A stretch of 64,000 bases of DNA, taken from assembly GCF_003096555.1 (NCBI RefSeq), contig NZ_QEKM01000001.1, forward strand, positions 806,001 through 870,000, given 5' to 3'. Position 1 is the first letter of the stretch. Each line of letters begins with the position of its first letter. Made by a program: the position numbers and the translations under genes. Below the pieces are notes generated by a model. That model was given only the letters and a program-made list of their open reading frames with translations, made no database searches and was not told the origin of the DNA. This DNA is from Simplicispira sp. 125 (GTDB taxonomy: Bacteria; Pseudomonadota; Gammaproteobacteria; Burkholderiales; Burkholderiaceae_C). This document shows positions 16,798 to 27,467 of this stretch, piece after piece.

Positions 16798-16825
16798 ACA
16801 AAGGCCCGGTGACGGGCCTTTGTTT
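16798..16825. terminator. Strong bidirectional terminator between intI and gcvP
   Basis: ACAAAGGCCCG (16798-16808) and CGGGCCTTTGT (16813-16823) form a perfect 11-bp stem with a GTGA loop. T-rich sequence follows the hairpin on both strands. It ends the glycine cleavage operon from the right and intI from the left. Confidence 0.9.
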
Positions 16826-16863
16826 CAGAGGGCTGCACCATCACAGCGCTGCATCAGCAGGCT

Positions 16864-19752
<2,889 letters not shown>

Positions 19753-19794
19753 GGCGGGAACCAGTCTGAAAGGCTATTAAAAAGAGAGCATCTT

Positions 19795-19854
19795 GCGCTT
19801 GTTTCTAAAAGAATTCAGGCACTTTATATTTTGAAAGTGCCTGAATTCAAGCGC
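19795..19854. repeat. Hairpin between gcvH and gcvP; possible interrupted copy of the dispersed repeat
   Basis: GAATTCAGGCACTTT (19811-19825) and AAAGTGCCTGAATTC (19834-19848) are perfect 15-base inverted repeats around 8 bases. GCGCTT (19795-19800) and AAGCGC (19849-19854) flank them and pair outside. The outer pair matches the dispersed repeat core, as if the small palindrome had been inserted in its loop. It could also act as an intra-operon attenuator or mRNA stabiliser. Confidence 0.7.
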
Positions 19855-19884
19855 GAACTGCTATGGTTTTTGTTGTCGTGACGC

Positions 19885-20259
19885 TCAGGCGCTGGCGGCA
19901 AAGCTCGAATAGGCGGTCTCGTCCATCAGGGTGTCGAGCTGCGACGGGTCCGACAGCTTGACCTTGAAGAACCAGCCAGCGCCCAGCGGGTCGGTGTTGG
20001 CCAACGAGGGGTCGGCGCGCAGGGCCTCGTTCACTTCCACCACTTCGCCCGCGACGGGAATGTAGATGTCGGCAGCGGCCTTGACGGACTCGACCACACC
20101 GGCCACGTCACCCTGGGCAAAGCTGGCGCCCACGGCGGGCAGATCGACGAAAACAACGTCACCCAGGGCATCCTGGGCGTGCACGGTGATGCCCACCACG
20201 GCGGCGTTGGTGTCGGCAATGTTGATCCACTCGTGGTCTTTGGAAAATTTGACGGTCAT
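19885..20259 (-). CDS. gcvH: Glycine cleavage system H protein
   Basis: This 124-residue lipoyl carrier has the lipoylation site Lys60 in GVVESVKAAADIYIP. It shuttles the aminomethyl intermediate between GcvP, GcvT and lipoamide dehydrogenase. AGGAG precedes the ATG by 8 nt. It lies between gcvT and gcvP on the same strand. Confidence 0.97.
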   Translation of the reverse strand: MTVKFSKDHEWINIADTNAAVVGITVHAQDALGDVVFVDLPAVGASFAQGDVAGVVESVKAAADIYIPVAGEVVEVNEALRADPSLANTDPLGAGWFFKVKLSDPSQLDTLMDETAYSSFAASA

Positions 20260-20383
20260 GGGATGTCTCCTGGAAAGATGATGGAAAGGGGAATGTAGCC
20301 GCTGCTTATTCCATTTCTAAATCAAACGATGACTTTGTCGGCTTCGCGTATTCGATTGATTGAAAAACGGAATGACCTGGTGG

Positions 20384-21514
20384 TCAGCCGCGGTAATAGC
20401 GTGTGGGAACGAAAGGTGTGGTGCTGACCTTCATGGGCACGGGCTTGCCGCGCACCATGGCAAAAATCTCGGTTCCTGTCGCGGTGTAGTCCGGGCCGAC
20501 GTAAGCGATGGCTATGGGTTGATTGAGCGAAGGACTCAGCAGCCCACTGGTCACCTGGCCGATCTCCTGGCCGTCCATGTTTTCCAGTACGGCGGGCTCG
20601 CGCACTGGCACGCGCTCAGTAGCGACCAGGCCGACGCGCTTGCGCGTGAGGCTGGCGGGGTTGTCCAGTTGCGCCAGCACCTTGTCGGCACCCGGGAAGC
20701 CCCCGGCGCGTGCGCCGCCGGTGCGCCGCACTTTTTGTATGGCCCAGTTCAAGCCTGCTTCCACGGGGGTGGTGGTGGTGTCCATGTCGTTGCCATACAG
20801 GCACAGCCCCGCCTCCAGGCGCAGCGAGTTGCGTGCGCCCAGGCCAATGGGCTTGACCTCGGGTTGCGCCAGCAGGGCGCGGGCCAGGGTTTCAGCCTGC
20901 GTGGCGGGCACGGAGATTTCAAAGCCGTCCTCGCCGGTGTAGCCGCTGCGGGTGACAAAGCAGGTGCAGCCTGCAATGGTGAAGTTGCCCCCCGTCATGA
21001 ACACCAGTTGCTCCACGCCGGGTGCCAGGCGGGCCAATGCCGTGGCGGCCTGCGGGCCTTGCAGGGCGAGCAGGGCGTGGTCGGGCATGGGGACCACCTG
21101 GCAGCGCATGCCGATGCGTTCCTGGAGGTGGGCAATGTCGCCCACCTTGCAGGCGCCGTTGACGATGACGAAGATCTCGCCATTGCCTTTGTTGAAGAAC
21201 ATCAGGTCGTCGATGATGCCGCCCTCGTCATTGAGCAGCAGGCCGTAGCGCTGTTTGCCCACGGGCAGGTCGATCACGTCCACCGGCATCAGGGTCTCGA
21301 ATGCGGCAGCGGCATCGCGCCCCACCAGGTGCAGCTGGCCCATGTGCGACACATCGAACAGGCCCGCGGCCTGGCGGGTGTGCAGATGCTCGGCCATCAG
21401 GCCTGCGGGGTATTGCACGGGCATGGAATAACCGGCAAACGGCACCATGCGGGCGCCCAGTTCGATGTGCAGTGCGTTGAGCGGCGTGGTGAGCAGGGGG
21501 GCGGTGGCAGACAT
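20384..21514 (-). CDS. gcvT: Aminomethyltransferase, T protein of the glycine cleavage system
   Basis: The 376-residue T protein transfers the methylene group from aminomethyl-GcvH to tetrahydrofolate and releases ammonia. Hallmarks are GARMVPFAGYSMPVQY, GLFDVSHMGQ and GYTGEDGFEISVP, with LGARNSLRLEAGLCLYG later. I chose ATG 21514 (MSATAPLLTTP), with GGAG about 8 nt upstream, because the frame stays open far upstream only by reading through the riboswitch leader. First gene of the operon. Confidence 0.97.
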   Translation of the reverse strand: MSATAPLLTTPLNALHIELGARMVPFAGYSMPVQYPAGLMAEHLHTRQAAGLFDVSHMGQLHLVGRDAAAAFETLMPVDVIDLPVGKQRYGLLLNDEGGIIDDLMFFNKGNGEIFVIVNGACKVGDIAHLQERIGMRCQVVPMPDHALLALQGPQAATALARLAPGVEQLVFMTGGNFTIAGCTCFVTRSGYTGEDGFEISVPATQAETLARALLAQPEVKPIGLGARNSLRLEAGLCLYGNDMDTTTTPVEAGLNWAIQKVRRTGGARAGGFPGADKVLAQLDNPASLTRKRVGLVATERVPVREPAVLENMDGQEIGQVTSGLLSPSLNQPIAIAYVGPDYTATGTEIFAMVRGKPVPMKVSTTPFVPTRYYRG

Positions 21515-21554
21515 GGCGGACTCCGGGGCAAATAGGGGCCACAGCCCATGGGGC

Positions 21555-21797
21555 TGCGGGATTTGCCTGCTGTCCGCTTTACCTGAGAGATTCGCCGCAA
21601 CGCCCTGGCTGGCCGTGCGGTTTGCTCCTTCGGTGGATGGCCTGCACCTGGGGCGCGGACATCTCTCTCCAGCTAGGGTACGCCGGCATCGTTGCGGGCG
21701 TTTGTCAGTCCTTTTGCCTGAGCGTTCGGCGGGGGCCTGCGCCTTCGGCGGCGCCGCTCGTGCTTCGTGGTGAAGTGCGGGGCGCTCTCTCCTGACC
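21555..21797 (-). promoter_or_regulatory. Tandem glycine riboswitch upstream of gcvT
   Basis: Read on the minus strand, two glycine aptamers follow one another. Aptamer 1 (about 21797-21700) starts with AGGAGAGAGCGCC and ends with CTCAGGCAAAAGGACTGAC. Aptamer 2 (about 21675-21565) starts GGAGAGAGATGTCC, has CACCGAAGGAGCAA in the middle and ends CTCTCAGGTAAAGCGGACAG. These are the hallmark strings of the class. A following AGCCCC-AT-GGGGCT hairpin (about 21542-21557) lies before the ribosome binding site and is the likely expression platform. Glycine binding is expected to switch the gcv operon on. Confidence 0.92.
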
Positions 21798-21810
21798 GGG
21801 CGAATTCTAC

Positions 21811-23088
21811 CTATTTTGCATAGACGATATCGCGCAAACTCAGCGAAATCGACGGAAAGTACGTGATGAGCAGCAGGCAGCCCAGGATCACCAGCACGAA
21901 CGGCAGCAGGCTCCCGACGATGCGGTCCAGCGAGATGCGTGCCACGGTGCATGCAGCAAACAGGTTCACGCCAAAGGGCGGCGTAACCATGCCCAGCGCC
22001 AGGTTCACCACCATGATCAGGCCGAAATGCACCGGGTCCACACCAAAATGCTGGGCCACGGGCGCCAGGATGGGCGCCAGCACAATGATGGCTGCGCTGG
22101 TCTCGATAAACATGCCGATGAAGAACAGCGCCGCGTTCACGCCCAGCAGAAACAGCGCAGGTGACTGCAGCACCGCTTCGAGCCAATGACCAATGGCGTC
22201 GGGGACGCCCGCGCGGGTGATGAGAAAGGCAAACAGGCCCGCGTTGGCGATGATGAACATGATCACCGAAGACGAAATGACCGAACGCCGCAGCACGGCC
22301 GCCAGGCTTTTGATGCCGATTTCCCGGTAAATCAACACCCCCACCACCAGCGCATAGAACACCGCCACGGCCGAGGCCTCGGTGGGCGTGAAAACGCCGC
22401 CGTAGATGCCGCCCAGGATGATGACGGGCATGAAGAGTGCCCAGCCCGCCTGCAGCGTGGCGCGGCCCAGCGGCATGCGGCCTTCGCCATCGTTCTTGCC
22501 CCAGCCCTTCCACTTGCAATACGCCCAGACGAACAGCATCAGCGCGCCGCTGATCAAGAGGCCTGGGCCAAAACCGGCGATGAACAGCTCGCCGATCGAC
22601 ACCTCGGCGCTCACGCCGTACAGGATGAGCGGAATCGACGGCGGGATGATCACGCCCAGCTCGGCGCTGGTGGCCTGCAGGGCGGCGGCATAGCTGGTCG
22701 GGTAGCCGTGCTTGATGAGCGCCGGGATCAGGATGGCTCCAATGGCAAAGGTGGTGGCCACCGACGAGCCCGAAACGGCGGCAAAAATCATGCACGTGAG
22801 CACGCAGGTCATGGGCAAGCCGCCTTGCACACCGCCGACCAGGCTTTTGGCAAACTCGACCAGTCGGCGTGAGATGCCGCCTGCTTCCATCAGGTTACCG
22901 GCCAGGATGAAAAACGGAATGGCCGCCAACGGAAACTTGTTGATGGCGCCAAACATCTCCTTGACGGAGATGAGCATGTGGGCGTTGGACGCCTGGATGC
23001 CGAGGATGGATGCCAGTCCAATCGACACCGCAACGGAGATGGTGAGCGCAAAGCACAGCACCATGGTGGAGATCATGACAACGCTCAT
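21811..23088 (-). CDS. TRAP transporter large permease (DctM)
   Basis: This 425-residue integral membrane protein with about 12 hydrophobic segments is the sodium-coupled channel subunit of a tripartite ATP-independent periplasmic transporter. Typical DctM stretches are NKFPLAAIPFFILAGNLMEAGGISRRLVEFA, then GELFIAGFGPGLL and GVNLFAACTVARIS. The ATG at 23088 overlaps the dctQ stop (ATGA). Its start chooses MSVVMISTMVL; the frame continues open upstream. It ends just before the glycine riboswitch of the next transcript. Confidence 0.93.
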   Translation of the reverse strand: MSVVMISTMVLCFALTISVAVSIGLASILGIQASNAHMLISVKEMFGAINKFPLAAIPFFILAGNLMEAGGISRRLVEFAKSLVGGVQGGLPMTCVLTCMIFAAVSGSSVATTFAIGAILIPALIKHGYPTSYAAALQATSAELGVIIPPSIPLILYGVSAEVSIGELFIAGFGPGLLISGALMLFVWAYCKWKGWGKNDGEGRMPLGRATLQAGWALFMPVIILGGIYGGVFTPTEASAVAVFYALVVGVLIYREIGIKSLAAVLRRSVISSSVIMFIIANAGLFAFLITRAGVPDAIGHWLEAVLQSPALFLLGVNAALFFIGMFIETSAAIIVLAPILAPVAQHFGVDPVHFGLIMVVNLALGMVTPPFGVNLFAACTVARISLDRIVGSLLPFVLVILGCLLLITYFPSISLSLRDIVYAK

Positions 23089-23579
23089 TGCGCGGTCTCC
23101 AATTCCATGCGGCGCGGGTCGATCAGGTTGCCCACAATGCCCAGGGCGCTGAATACGCCACCCACCGGGAGTGCCACATAGGCCCAGAACATCGACAGCG
23201 ACTCCAGGCCCGCCATGGTCTGCACGCGGCCGCGCAATGCGTAGTCCCAGCCCCACCACACGATGATGGCAATGAGCATGAGCGCTGCCAGCGCCACCAC
23301 ACCATCGAGCACACGGCGCAGGCGCGGCGGGCTCCAGCGGTAAAGCACATCCACACTCACCATGGCTCCTTGGCGGAAGGCCGTGGGGATGGCCAGAAAC
23401 ACCATCCAGATCAGGCTGAAGCGGATCAGTACCTCGGTCCACTCGGCCGGCTGCTCCAGCACGAAGCGCATGATGATCTGGAACATGCCCAGCGCAGCCG
23501 CCAGGACCAGCATGGCGCAGGCACACCACAGGGAAAGGGCACTGGTCCAGCGCTCAAAGGTCAGGAAGGCGGTTTTCAT
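23085..23579 (-). CDS. TRAP transporter small permease (DctQ)
   Basis: This 164-residue protein with four predicted membrane helices has the DctQ signature (QPAEWTEVLIRFSLIWMVFLAIPTAFRQGAM, a region that faces the M subunit). It is needed together with DctM and the binding protein for uptake. I chose ATG 23579 (MKTAFLTFERW); a TTG 14 codons upstream is less likely. Four-base overlap with dctM indicates translational coupling. Confidence 0.9.
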   Translation of the reverse strand: MKTAFLTFERWTSALSLWCACAMLVLAAALGMFQIIMRFVLEQPAEWTEVLIRFSLIWMVFLAIPTAFRQGAMVSVDVLYRWSPPRLRRVLDGVVALAALMLIAIIVWWGWDYALRGRVQTMAGLESLSMFWAYVALPVGGVFSALGIVGNLIDPRRMELETAQ

Positions 23580-23628
23580 GGGGCGCAGTCGCCAGGTTCG
23601 CAGTCGGTGTCGTGATTTCAAATGAAAA

Positions 23629-23655
23629 CGCCCGTTATCTTAATAGATACGGGCG
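23629..23655 (-). terminator. Intra-operon hairpin between dctP and dctQ
   Basis: CGCCCGTTATCT (23629-23640) pairs with AGATACGGGCG (23645-23655) with one bulge. On the minus strand the stem is followed by TTTTCATTT. It lies after the binding protein gene and before the permease genes, where partial termination commonly makes binding protein more abundant than permease. Confidence 0.65.
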
Positions 23656-23682
23656 CTAATTGCTACAATAAATGTAGCTAAA

Positions 23683-24654
23683 TCACTTGTAGTTGCGGAT
23701 TTTGTCCAGGTTGGCCTTGCCGAACTGCTTTTCAAACTCGGCGTTCACGGGCGCCAGTGCAGCGACAAACTTGGCTTTGTCGATGTTGTCGATCACGGTC
23801 ATGCCCTTGGCGCGCAGATCGGCCACGCCCTTGGAATCGTCCTCGTCCACGCGCGCGCGGTTCGCTTTCGTGCCTTCCTTGGCTGCATCGAGGAAGGCCT
23901 GCTTGTCGGCCGCCGAGAGCTTGTCGAATGACGCCTTGTTCATCAGGAAGATGCAGGGCGAATACACGTGCCCGGTCAGCGTGAGGTGCTTTTGTACCTG
24001 GTCGAACTTGGCCGAGATGATGACCGGCAGTGGGTTCTCTTGCCCATCGACCGTGCCCTGCTGCAGCGCGGTGAACACTTCCGGGAAGGCCATGGGGGTG
24101 GTGATGATGCCAAAACCCTTGTAGGCGGCGATGTGCACCGGGTTCTCCATGGTGCGCATCTTCAGGCCCTTGAGGTCTTCGGGCGTGTTCACATCACGCT
24201 TGCTGTTGGTCATGTGGCGGAAACCGTTTTCCGCCCAGGCCAGCGCCTTGAAGCCCTTGGCGTCGAACTTGGTCAGCATTTCCTGGCCGATGGGGCCGTC
24301 AAGCACGGCGCGTGCGTGCGCCTTGTCGCGGAACAGGAAGGGCACGTCGAGGATTTTGGCCTCCGGCACGAAGTTGGGCACCGGGCCGGTGGAGCTGAAA
24401 GCCAGCTCCTGCGTGCCCAACTGCACCGCCTCGATCGACTCGCGCTCGCCGCCCAGGGCGCCGTTGTAGAAGGTCTGTACCTTGTAGCGACCGCCGGTGC
24501 GTTTTTCCACTTCCTTGGCAAAGACGTCGATGGCGACACCCTGGTGCGAGTTCTGCGCGGTCGAGATACTGATGCGCATGGTGGTCTGCGCGGCAGCGGC
24601 GGCCACAAAGCCGAGCGCAAGGCTCAGGCCGACGACGAGTTTGGTCAGTTGCAT
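23683..24654 (-). CDS. TRAP transporter substrate-binding protein (DctP family)
   Basis: This 323-residue exported protein (signal MQLTKLVVGLSLALGFVAAAAAQ cut near 22) binds the ligand in the periplasm. DctP hallmarks: GERESIEAVQLGTQELAFSS, a FLFRDKAHARAVLDGPIGQEM segment and the binding Arg in LKGLKMRTMENPVH. AGGAG precedes the ATG. Ligand unknown, probably a carboxylate. Its upstream region carries a palindrome (24783-24804) shared with the divergent Lrp/AsnC gene. Confidence 0.92.
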   Translation of the reverse strand: MQLTKLVVGLSLALGFVAAAAAQTTMRISISTAQNSHQGVAIDVFAKEVEKRTGGRYKVQTFYNGALGGERESIEAVQLGTQELAFSSTGPVPNFVPEAKILDVPFLFRDKAHARAVLDGPIGQEMLTKFDAKGFKALAWAENGFRHMTNSKRDVNTPEDLKGLKMRTMENPVHIAAYKGFGIITTPMAFPEVFTALQQGTVDGQENPLPVIISAKFDQVQKHLTLTGHVYSPCIFLMNKASFDKLSAADKQAFLDAAKEGTKANRARVDEDDSKGVADLRAKGMTVIDNIDKAKFVAALAPVNAEFEKQFGKANLDKIRNYK

Positions 24655-24782
24655 GGTGTCTCCTGTGGATGGTGGGCGATCGCTTGGGGTCAGAGGGGCG
24701 AATGCGCTCCTGCTTCTCGCAAATTATGGTGCTGCAGCATCGCGGCGGGCATCGGGGTTTATGCGGTAAGCGTGCTTATTAA

Positions 24783-24804
24783 CTTGCAGAAACCTGTCTG
24801 CAAG
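24783..24804 (-). promoter_or_regulatory. Palindromic site upstream of the TRAP operon (Lrp/AsnC-type candidate)
   Basis: CTTGCAGA-AACCTG-TCTGCAAG is a perfect 8-base inverted repeat. It lies about 130 nt upstream of dctP and shares the half-site TTGCAG with the palindrome in front of the Lrp/AsnC gene. Confidence 0.6.
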
Positions 24805-24970
24805 GCGCAGGGTTCTTGGCTGCGCGCCCGGCCCCGAAATGCCAAGGGCCCCGTGCTGGCGATAACCAGCCGGGGCCTTGTCAGTTCGTGCACTCCGGTA
24901 AGAGCGCCTTGATGTAAGAAGTATGCGCCGTGGGGCGAAGATGAATTTGCTGAAATCGGGCCATTCGCGC

Positions 24971-24999
24971 ATATTTGCAGAATATTTTTCTGCAAATAT
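24971..24999 (+). promoter_or_regulatory. Palindromic operator immediately upstream of the Lrp/AsnC gene
   Basis: ATATTTGCAG (24971-24980) and CTGCAAATAT (24990-24999) form a perfect 10-base inverted repeat with a 9-base AT-rich centre, ending 24 nt before the ATG. Position and symmetry fit autoregulation by the encoded Lrp/AsnC protein. Confidence 0.75.
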
Positions 25000-25023
25000 A
25001 GGTTTTGCTGAATAATCAGGCCG

Positions 25024-25482
25024 ATGGATCGACTGGATAGAAAAATTCTCGCTGTGCTGCAGGGCAATGCACGCGCCAGCCTGCAAGAGATCGGCCAGGC
25101 CGTGGGCCTGAGCCCGTCGCCGTGCTGGGGGCGCATCAAGAAGATGGAGGAGGCCGGTGTCATCCAGGGCTACACGGTGCGGATCAATCCACAGTCGCTG
25201 GACCTGGCCGACACGGTGCTGGTGCAGGTCACGCTCGACAGCCATTCCGACAACACGCTGGAGAAGTTTGGCGAAACCCTGGCCAGTATTCCCGAGGTGA
25301 TCGAGGCGCACCTGGTCTCGGGCGACTACGACTACCTGCTGCGCATCGTGGTCAAGGACACGCGTGACTACGAGCGCCTGCTGCGCGAGAAGCTCTACAA
25401 GATCAAGGGCATACGCCACAGCCGCTCCAGCTTCGTGCTGCGCACGCTCAAAAAAGCCGACCTGCCGCTGTTCTCTGATTGA
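25024..25482 (+). CDS. Lrp/AsnC family transcriptional regulator
   Basis: This 152-residue regulator starts MDRLDRKILAVLQGNARASL with an N-terminal winged helix (recognition helix around SPSPCWGRIKKMEEAGVI, residues 31-48). A RAM/ActD effector domain follows (SIPEVIEAHLVSGDYDYLLRIVVKD). The family senses amino acids and often controls adjacent transport or catabolism. It is divergent from the TRAP operon, with a palindrome next to each gene, so it likely regulates itself and dctPQM. The effector is unknown. Confidence 0.92.
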   Translation: MDRLDRKILAVLQGNARASLQEIGQAVGLSPSPCWGRIKKMEEAGVIQGYTVRINPQSLDLADTVLVQVTLDSHSDNTLEKFGETLASIPEVIEAHLVSGDYDYLLRIVVKDTRDYERLLREKLYKIKGIRHSRSSFVLRTLKKADLPLFSD

Positions 25483-25501
25483 ACCTGTTTGAGGCCTAAT
25501 C

Positions 25502-25545
25502 GGCCTCTAGCGCTTGCTGGTAAAGCGTCAGCAGCTATTAATTTA
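25502..25545. repeat. Dispersed hairpin repeat, copy 4
   Basis: GGCCTCTAGCGCTTGCTGGTAAAGCGTCAGCAGCTATTAATTT carries the full family pattern: GCCTCTAGCGCTT, AAAGCG, then CAGCTATTAATT. It lies between the converging ends of the Lrp/AsnC and ABC ATPase genes. Confidence 0.65.
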
Positions 25546-25600
25546 GATATTTAAGATCAACCTGCAGCCCCGGGACAGACCGCAGAAGGGAGCCACGGGT

Positions 25601-26395
25601 TCAGCCCAGCAGCAGGGCGTCATCGGCGAGCTTTTCGCCGCGCACTTTTTCGAACATCCTGAGCAGGTCGGGCACGTCCAGGCGCTTGCGCTCCTCGCCC
25701 GATACGTCGAGCACCACCTGGCCCTGGTGCAGCATGACGGTGCGTTCGCCCACGTCGAGGGCCTGGCGCATGCTGTGCGTGACCATCATGGTGGTGAGCT
25801 GGTTCTCGGCGACGATGCGCGAGGTCAGCTGCAGCACGAAGTCGGCGGTGCGCGGGTCGAGCGCGGCGGTGTGTTCGTCAAGCAGCAGGATGCGTGAGGG
25901 CTGCAGCGCCGCCATCAGCAGACTCACGGCCTGGCGCTGGCCGCCCGAGAGCAGGCCGATGCGGTCGGTGAGGCGGTTTTCCAGTCCCAGGCCGAGCGTG
26001 GCCAGGCGCGCGCGGAAGGTCTCGCGCAGCGCGGCCTTGACGGCGCTGCGCAGGCCGCGCAGCGTGCCGCGCTGCTGCGCCAGGGCCATGTTTTCCTCGA
26101 TGGTGAGGTCTTCGCAGGTGCCGGCCATGGGGTCCTGGAACACACGCGCCACGCGCGATGCGCGCGCCCACACGGGCTGGCGCGTCACGTCCATGCCGTC
26201 GATGGTGATGGTCCCGCTGTCCACGCCCAGGTCGCCCGAGATGGCGTTGAGAAAGGTGGACTTGCCGGCACCGTTGGAGCCGATCACGGTGACGAATTGC
26301 CCGGCGGGAATGTTCAGCGACATGCCGCGCAAGGCGCGCGTTTCTATTGGTGTGCCGGGGTTGAAGGTGATTTCGAGGTTTTGGGCGCTCAGCAT
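25601..26395 (-). CDS. ABC transporter ATP-binding protein (TrpXYZ/DUF534-type system)
   Basis: This 264-residue ATPase has Walker A GSNGAGKST (39-47), signature LSGGQRQA (149-156), Walker B ILLLDE (169-174), and a His switch in VTHSM. It resembles the ATPase of the TrpX-type uptake systems that are paired with PF04392 binding proteins. Last gene of a three-gene operon (binding protein 27468, permease 26481, ATPase). Confidence 0.9.
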   Translation of the reverse strand: MLSAQNLEITFNPGTPIETRALRGMSLNIPAGQFVTVIGSNGAGKSTFLNAISGDLGVDSGTITIDGMDVTRQPVWARASRVARVFQDPMAGTCEDLTIEENMALAQQRGTLRGLRSAVKAALRETFRARLATLGLGLENRLTDRIGLLSGGQRQAVSLLMAALQPSRILLLDEHTAALDPRTADFVLQLTSRIVAENQLTTMMVTHSMRQALDVGERTVMLHQGQVVLDVSGEERKRLDVPDLLRMFEKVRGEKLADDALLLG

Positions 26396-26480
26396 GGTGC
26401 GTTTCCTATTCTTTGCCCGTGGGGCTTCGCTTCATAGGACTTGACTTTGAAGACGGTTACTCAGGGGGATGTGCTTCATT

Positions 26481-27365
26481 TCAGCGGCGTTTGGCCAGCT
26501 TGCGCTTGATCTGCGGGATGATCAGCGCGATGGTGACGAGCACGGCGGTGACCAGGTTCAGGTCTTGCGCCTTGAGGCCGATGAAGTCGCTGTTGAGCGC
26601 CAGCGCGATGAAGAAGCGGTAGACGATGGCGCCGATGACGACGGCCAGCGTGGCGTAGATCAGGCGGCGCGAGGGCAGGATGCTCTCGCCCACAATGACG
26701 GCAGCCAGGCCGATGACGATGGTGCCGATGCCCATGGAAATGTCGGAGCCGCCCTGCGTCTGGGCAAACAGCGCGCCGGCCAGGCCCACCAGGGCGTTGG
26801 ACACGGCCATGCCCAGCAGCACCATGGCGCCGGTGTTCACGCCCTGCGAGCGCGCCATGCGCGCGTTGGAGCCGGTGGCGCGGATCGCCAGGCCCCGCTC
26901 GGTGGCGAAGAACCAGTCGAGTGCCAGCTTGGCGGCGATGACGATGACGGCCAGCAGCAGGGGGCGCGCCACATAGTCTTCCATGCCCTCGGGCTGCAGC
27001 AGGGTGAACAGGGTGGTGTCATTGATCAGCGGCACGTTGGGCCCGCCCATGATGCGCAGGTTGATCGAGTACAGCGCGATCATCACCAGGATGCTGGCCA
27101 GCAGGTCCATGATCTTGAGCCGAACGTTGAGCCAGCCCGTGAGCAGGCCTGCGGCGGCAGCGGCGGCCATGGCGGCCAGGGTGGCCAGGTAGGGGTTGGT
27201 GCCGTGGGAGATCAGGATGGCGCAGACGGCGCCACCGAGCGGAAAGCTGCCGTCCACGGTCAGGTCGGGAAAGCGCAGCAGCCTGAACGAAATGAACACG
27301 CCCAGCGCCACCAGGCTGAAAATCAGGCCGATTTCAATGGCGCCAAGCAAGGAAAAGAGAGACAT
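26481..27365 (-). CDS. ABC transporter permease (BPD_transp_2 / TrpXYZ type)
   Basis: 294 residues with eight to nine hydrophobic segments and the branched-chain-amino-acid-type permease pattern (RFPDLTVDGSFPLGGAVCA, then GLAIRATGSNARMARSQGVNT, GMAVSNALVGLAGALFAQTQG). I chose ATG 27365 (MSLFSLLGAIEIGLIFSLVALGVF). It probably forms a homodimeric channel with the adjacent ATPase and binding protein. Confidence 0.9.
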   Translation of the reverse strand: MSLFSLLGAIEIGLIFSLVALGVFISFRLLRFPDLTVDGSFPLGGAVCAILISHGTNPYLATLAAMAAAAAAGLLTGWLNVRLKIMDLLASILVMIALYSINLRIMGGPNVPLINDTTLFTLLQPEGMEDYVARPLLLAVIVIAAKLALDWFFATERGLAIRATGSNARMARSQGVNTGAMVLLGMAVSNALVGLAGALFAQTQGGSDISMGIGTIVIGLAAVIVGESILPSRRLIYATLAVVIGAIVYRFFIALALNSDFIGLKAQDLNLVTAVLVTIALIIPQIKRKLAKRR

Positions 27366-27467
27366 GGGCAGCAGGGCAGTGGGTGAAAAGAAAGCAGGAG
27401 CCACGCGGTGCATGGCTCCTGCAGCGGGGCTTTGCAAAGGTTGCAGCCCCTGGGTGCGGTCAATGGA

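Larger units (their letters stand above)
24655..25023. other. Divergent regulatory region between dctP and the Lrp/AsnC gene
   Basis: No gene is seen. It contains two TTGCAG/CTGCAA palindromes (listed separately) and between them two hairpins: GCGCA/TGCGC around 24805-24824 and a longer one, AAGGGCCCCG-T-GCTGG (24844-24859) pairing with CCAGC-CGGGGCCTT (24866-24879) around CGATAA. The second has no T tract on either strand, so it is not a clear terminator. Confidence 0.5.

Noticed and set aside
20384..22795. An 803-residue minus-strand open frame extending gcvT upstream
   Set aside because: The extra part runs through the glycine riboswitch and the out-of-frame reverse of dctM; the real gcvT starts at ATG 21514.
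24844..24879. Rho-independent terminator between dctP and the Lrp/AsnC gene
   Set aside because: The stem is good but no T tract follows on either strand and no gene ends here.
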